NCBI GenBank assembly: GCA_965247665.1
Contig: CBDFHH010000005.1
Span: forward strand, 434,001 to 498,000
DNA: 64,000 nt
Direction of reading: 5' to 3'
DNA from: CAUZWH01 sp965247665
Lineage (GTDB): Bacteria > Pseudomonadota > Alphaproteobacteria > SHVV01
A model generated the notes under the pieces. It was not told where the DNA came from. It worked only from the letters and a program-made list of their open reading frames with translations, and ran no database searches. Each line of letters begins with the position of its first letter. Positions within the stretch are counted from its first letter, which is position 1. A program made the position numbers and the translations under genes. Shown piece after piece: positions 61,517 to 64,000 of this stretch.

Positions 61517-62224
61517 TCACTCCGCGAACCTGACCTCGACCCGCAGTGCGTCGGATGGTGGTTCGCGGATGCTGCTGGCGATCGGCGCTACTTCTCCGGG
61601 CGCGAGACGATTCTGCTTCGCCGTAAAGAACCAGGCGTAGATCTCGCGTTCGCGAATGTCGTGCAGGCTGCCGCGCAGTTTCGGGATGTCGATCGGTTCG
61701 TTGGTCCTGTTGACTATCTCTCCGGCGACGACCAGCGTCGGTTTTTGGTCTTCGATCCTCTGGCTATGAGCAACGTTGCGGATCTCGAGCCCCGCGCCGA
61801 CTTTTTTCCCGGACAAGCCGGCAAGCTCGAACAGCGCCTGCGACGGCGGCCACCACGCCTGCAACGCTTCGCGGGCCACGACGCTGACCCCGAGCACGCC
61901 AACCACGACCAACACCAAAACGGCCCATCCCAGCGCCTGCCCCAACGGAGTGCGGCGGGCGTCATCGGGCGCCGGAGGTTGTGGCGGGGCGCGCCGGCGG
62001 CGCGGCCGCTCGACGGAGTCGGGGACATCGTCGACGTCGTCACCAGTCGAAGGTAGATCATCGACCGTTATCGTCGGTTCGTCGACGCGCCGCGGCATGT
62101 CGGCGGGCGGGCGTTCGGTCCAGAGATGGCCGCATTTGGCGCATTTAACCGTACGACCATTGGGTAGCAGTTGACCCGGATCGACGTTGAACCGGGTTCT
62201 GCAAATGGGGCAGGTTATTATCAT
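61517..62224 (-). CDS. MJ0042-type zinc-ribbon protein with DUF3426-like C-terminus
   Basis: 235 aa. N-terminal zinc ribbon with two CxxC pairs (TCPICRTRFNV and KCAKCGHLW); a charged low-complexity stretch; one membrane helix (about residues 93-115, WAVLVLVVVGVLGVSVVA); then a DUF3426-like beta domain with VAGEIVNRTNEPIDIPKLRG in pieces. A common single-copy alphaproteobacterial protein near ftsE; function not established. Divergent from ftsE. Confidence 0.88.
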   Translation of the reverse strand: MIITCPICRTRFNVDPGQLLPNGRTVKCAKCGHLWTERPPADMPRRVDEPTITVDDLPSTGDDVDDVPDSVERPRRRRAPPQPPAPDDARRTPLGQALGWAVLVLVVVGVLGVSVVAREALQAWWPPSQALFELAGLSGKKVGAGLEIRNVAHSQRIEDQKPTLVVAGEIVNRTNEPIDIPKLRGSLHDIREREIYAWFFTAKQNRLAPGEVAPIASSIREPPSDALRVEVRFAE

Positions 62225-62357
62225 CGAATCGATGTACGCGCCGGGTTACATTTTATAGTCCGTCGCGAATTGAGCGACAAGCGGCAGCGGCGCGACGGTG
62301 ACTACGCACCAGGAAAGGCGCCGGCCTCGGTCACGCGCAAAGAGGGCACAGGGCAGC

Positions 62358-63065
62358 TTGGTTAGGTTCCAGAATGTCGGCCTTCGCTACGGGCTCGGGC
62401 CCGAGATCCTGCGTGACATCTCCTTTCATCTGAAACCCGGTTCGTTCCACTTCCTCACCGGACCCAGCGGCGCCGGCAAAACCTCTCTGCTCAAGATCAT
62501 ATATCTCGCTTTGCAACCCACGCGCGGCCTGATCACGTTATTCGGGCGGGATCTGTCCACGATCCCGCGCAAGCAGCTACCGCGACTGCGTCGTCGTATC
62601 GGCGTCGTGTTCCGGAATTTCCAGCTGATTGATCACCTGAGCGCCATCGACAATGTCGGGCTGCCGCTTAAGATCGCCGGCGCCAAGCGGCGCGAAATCG
62701 AAACACACGTTGCCGAGCTGCTCGACTGGGTCGGCCTCGGCGACCAGATCACCGCGCGGCCACCGACCATGTCCGACGGCGAAAAACAACGCGTCGCCAT
62801 CGCCCGCGCGGTGATCACGCGCCCGAGCTTACTGCTCGCCGACGAACCGACCGGCAACATCGACGCCGACCAGGGAATGCGCATCCTGCGCCTGTTCGAG
62901 GAGCTCAACAAGATCGGTACCACCGTCGTGATCGCAACCCATGATCAGACGCTGCTCAGCTGCTTCAAGCATCCGATTCTTCGTCTCGAGGATGGCGAGC
63001 TGGCGGTCCAGGAGCCCCCGCTACCGCTCGAACCGGCGATGGCTATCGGCTCGGGGAGGGAGTGA
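62358..63065 (+). CDS. ftsE: cell division ATP-binding protein FtsE
   Basis: 235 aa from a TTG at 62358 (LVRFQNVGLRYG, the usual FtsE start); a GTG at 62298 would add 20 residues without family support. Walker A GPSGAGKTSLL; signature MSDGEKQRVAIARAV, where the usual LSGGE is altered to MSDGE; Walker B LLLADEPTGNID; H-loop VVIATHD. With FtsX it controls peptidoglycan hydrolases at the septum. TGATG overlap with ftsX. Confidence 0.93.
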   Translation: MVRFQNVGLRYGLGPEILRDISFHLKPGSFHFLTGPSGAGKTSLLKIIYLALQPTRGLITLFGRDLSTIPRKQLPRLRRRIGVVFRNFQLIDHLSAIDNVGLPLKIAGAKRREIETHVAELLDWVGLGDQITARPPTMSDGEKQRVAIARAVITRPSLLLADEPTGNIDADQGMRILRLFEELNKIGTTVVIATHDQTLLSCFKHPILRLEDGELAVQEPPLPLEPAMAIGSGRE

Positions 63066-63955
63066 TGTGGCGGCGGCGCTCCGAGGTGCCGTTCTGGCGC
63101 GAGGGGTCGGAGCGGTTCATTCCGATGATCATCGGGCTCATGGTCTTCCTCGCCGCGCTCGCGCTGGCGACGAGCATGGCGCTCGACGGTGCCGCGCGCC
63201 AGTGGCAGCGCGGCGCAGCCGGCACACTTACGGTTCAGGTACCGGCACCGCCCAGCCCGATTGCCCAAGACGCCGACCGCGCGCGCATCGACAGCGTCAT
63301 GAGCGTGCTCAAGGCGGTACCGGCAATCGAGAAAGCACGGGTGCTGCCGAGCAACGAGATGGCTGTCCTGCTCGAACGCTGGATCGGCGAAGGTAATATG
63401 TCGGAGCGCCTGCCCCTGCCGACGGTTATCGACGTTCGCCTCCGCCCCGACGCCGAACTCGATCTCGGCGACCTGCGCCGACGCCTCACGGTCATCGTCT
63501 CCGGCACGTCCATCGATCACCACCAGCAATGGCTCGGCCAGCTCGTACGTCTTGCCCAGACCGTTCAGTTCGTCGCCATCGCGGTGGTCTTTCTGATCGG
63601 GCTCGCTGCTGTCGCCATTATCGTTTTCGCAACCCGTACTGGCCTCGCTATGCATCGCGAAATCATCGAGCTGCTCCACGTTATCGGCGCACGCGATACC
63701 TATATCGCGCGCCAGTTCGAAGGACACGCATTGTGGCTCGGCCTACGCGGCGGGATCTACGGTCTTGCGATGGCGCTCGGTACCCTTTTCCTGCTGGCAC
63801 AGCTCGCCGTCGGCCTGGAGGGACCATTCTGGACCCACCTCGAGTTCAGCAACGCGGCATGGGTCGCGCTGGCCCTCTTGCCCGTCATCACCGCGCTGAT
63901 CACCACCCTGACCGCGCGCTTTACCGTGTTGCAGGCGCTGCGCGGCATCGTTTAG
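63065..63955 (+). CDS. ftsX: cell division protein FtsX
   Basis: 296 aa from the ATG at 63065 overlapping the ftsE stop. Four membrane helices: about residues 20-42, then after a roughly 130-residue periplasmic domain containing APPSPIAQDADRARIDSVMSVLKAVPAIEKA in pieces, three helices at about 172-195, 220-240 and 265-285. LLHVIGARDTYIARQFEGHAL (in pieces) is the FtsX cytoplasmic motif. Partner of FtsE. Confidence 0.93.
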   Translation: MWRRRSEVPFWREGSERFIPMIIGLMVFLAALALATSMALDGAARQWQRGAAGTLTVQVPAPPSPIAQDADRARIDSVMSVLKAVPAIEKARVLPSNEMAVLLERWIGEGNMSERLPLPTVIDVRLRPDAELDLGDLRRRLTVIVSGTSIDHHQQWLGQLVRLAQTVQFVAIAVVFLIGLAAVAIIVFATRTGLAMHREIIELLHVIGARDTYIARQFEGHALWLGLRGGIYGLAMALGTLFLLAQLAVGLEGPFWTHLEFSNAAWVALALLPVITALITTLTARFTVLQALRGIV

Positions 63956-63958
63956 ATC

Positions 63959-64000
63959 ATGATTGTCCTGCTCGACCGCGACGGCGTGGTGAACGTCGAA
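63959..64000 (+). CDS. HAD-family phosphatase, N-terminal fragment (GmhB/HisB-N-like)
   Basis: Only 14 codons before the window ends: MIVLLDRDGVVNVE. DRDGVVN is the HAD motif I of D-glycero-beta-D-manno-heptose-1,7-bisphosphate 7-phosphatases and histidinol-phosphatases. It starts three bases after the ftsX stop, so it is in the same operon. Exact function cannot be fixed from the fragment. Confidence 0.6.
   Translation, partial: MIVLLDRDGVVNVE

Overview
The window is GC-rich, almost fully coding DNA that looks like chromosome of a free-living, respiring alphaproteobacterium. The main evidence is gene order. At the right end, tlpA (opposite strand) is followed by argH, an lptM-type lipoprotein, lysA, a TIGR02302/DUF4175 membrane protein, hpt, an MJ0042 zinc-ribbon protein and ftsEX. 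Just left of that lie a HIG1-type protein, PduO-type cobalamin adenosyltransferase, etfBA and 3-hydroxybutyryl-CoA dehydrogenase. Coq7 is also present. I recognise both blocks as alphaproteobacterial, often Rhodospirillales-like, but the genus cannot be read from the sequence.

Layout. 1-1426 (minus): the end of an M20 peptidase gene and an imidazolonepropionase-like amidohydrolase. 1584-10476 (plus): a tight catabolic operon of YtcJ-like amidohydrolase, CobW GTPase, molybdenum hydroxylase (2Fe-2S subunit, then a fused Moco-FAD subunit), enoyl-CoA hydratase-like protein and acyl-CoA ligase. A convergent TRAP transporter follows (10459-13392). 13742-20166: D-arginine dehydrogenase-like protein, a frameshifted eIF2B-like gene, a 5'-nucleotidase, bioB, OsmC and a two-domain extradiol-type dioxygenase. 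20735-28771: dienelactone hydrolase, LLM oxidoreductase, Rieske oxygenase, 2-oxoglutarate oxygenase and a four-gene NitT/TauT-type ABC importer. 28869-40908: NTF2-like protein, a second LLM enzyme, AzgA-type purine permease, opine-dehydrogenase-like protein, a frameshifted RidA, cyclase, flavin reductase, tRNA-Leu(CAA), PanE-like reductase, MFS, DedA/YqaA, DsbB, Coq7 and HNH nuclease. 41047-49332: a second TRAP transporter with SDR and esterase, a three-polypeptide nitrile hydratase/thiocyanate hydrolase-like enzyme, isochorismatase-family amidase, VOC and FAH-family enzymes. 49417-64000: core metabolism and cell division.

The accessory part reads as several import-and-degrade modules (two TRAP, one ABC) for small organic acids, amides or nitriles and aromatic compounds, feeding CoA-ester oxidation through ETF and 3-hydroxyacyl-CoA dehydrogenase.

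The most interesting locus is 45640-46929. The nitrile hydratase beta chain is split into two genes, in the same order as thiocyanate hydrolase scnB-scnA-scnC, and the neighbours are an amidase-type hydrolase and a dedicated transporter. Other notable points are a single-chain Moco-FAD molybdenum hydroxylase, two single-base frameshifts in otherwise good genes, an 18-bp tandem array at the stop codon of the ABC ATPase, a 17-bp duplication of the tRNA-Leu 3' end, and several enzymes with altered metal ligands.
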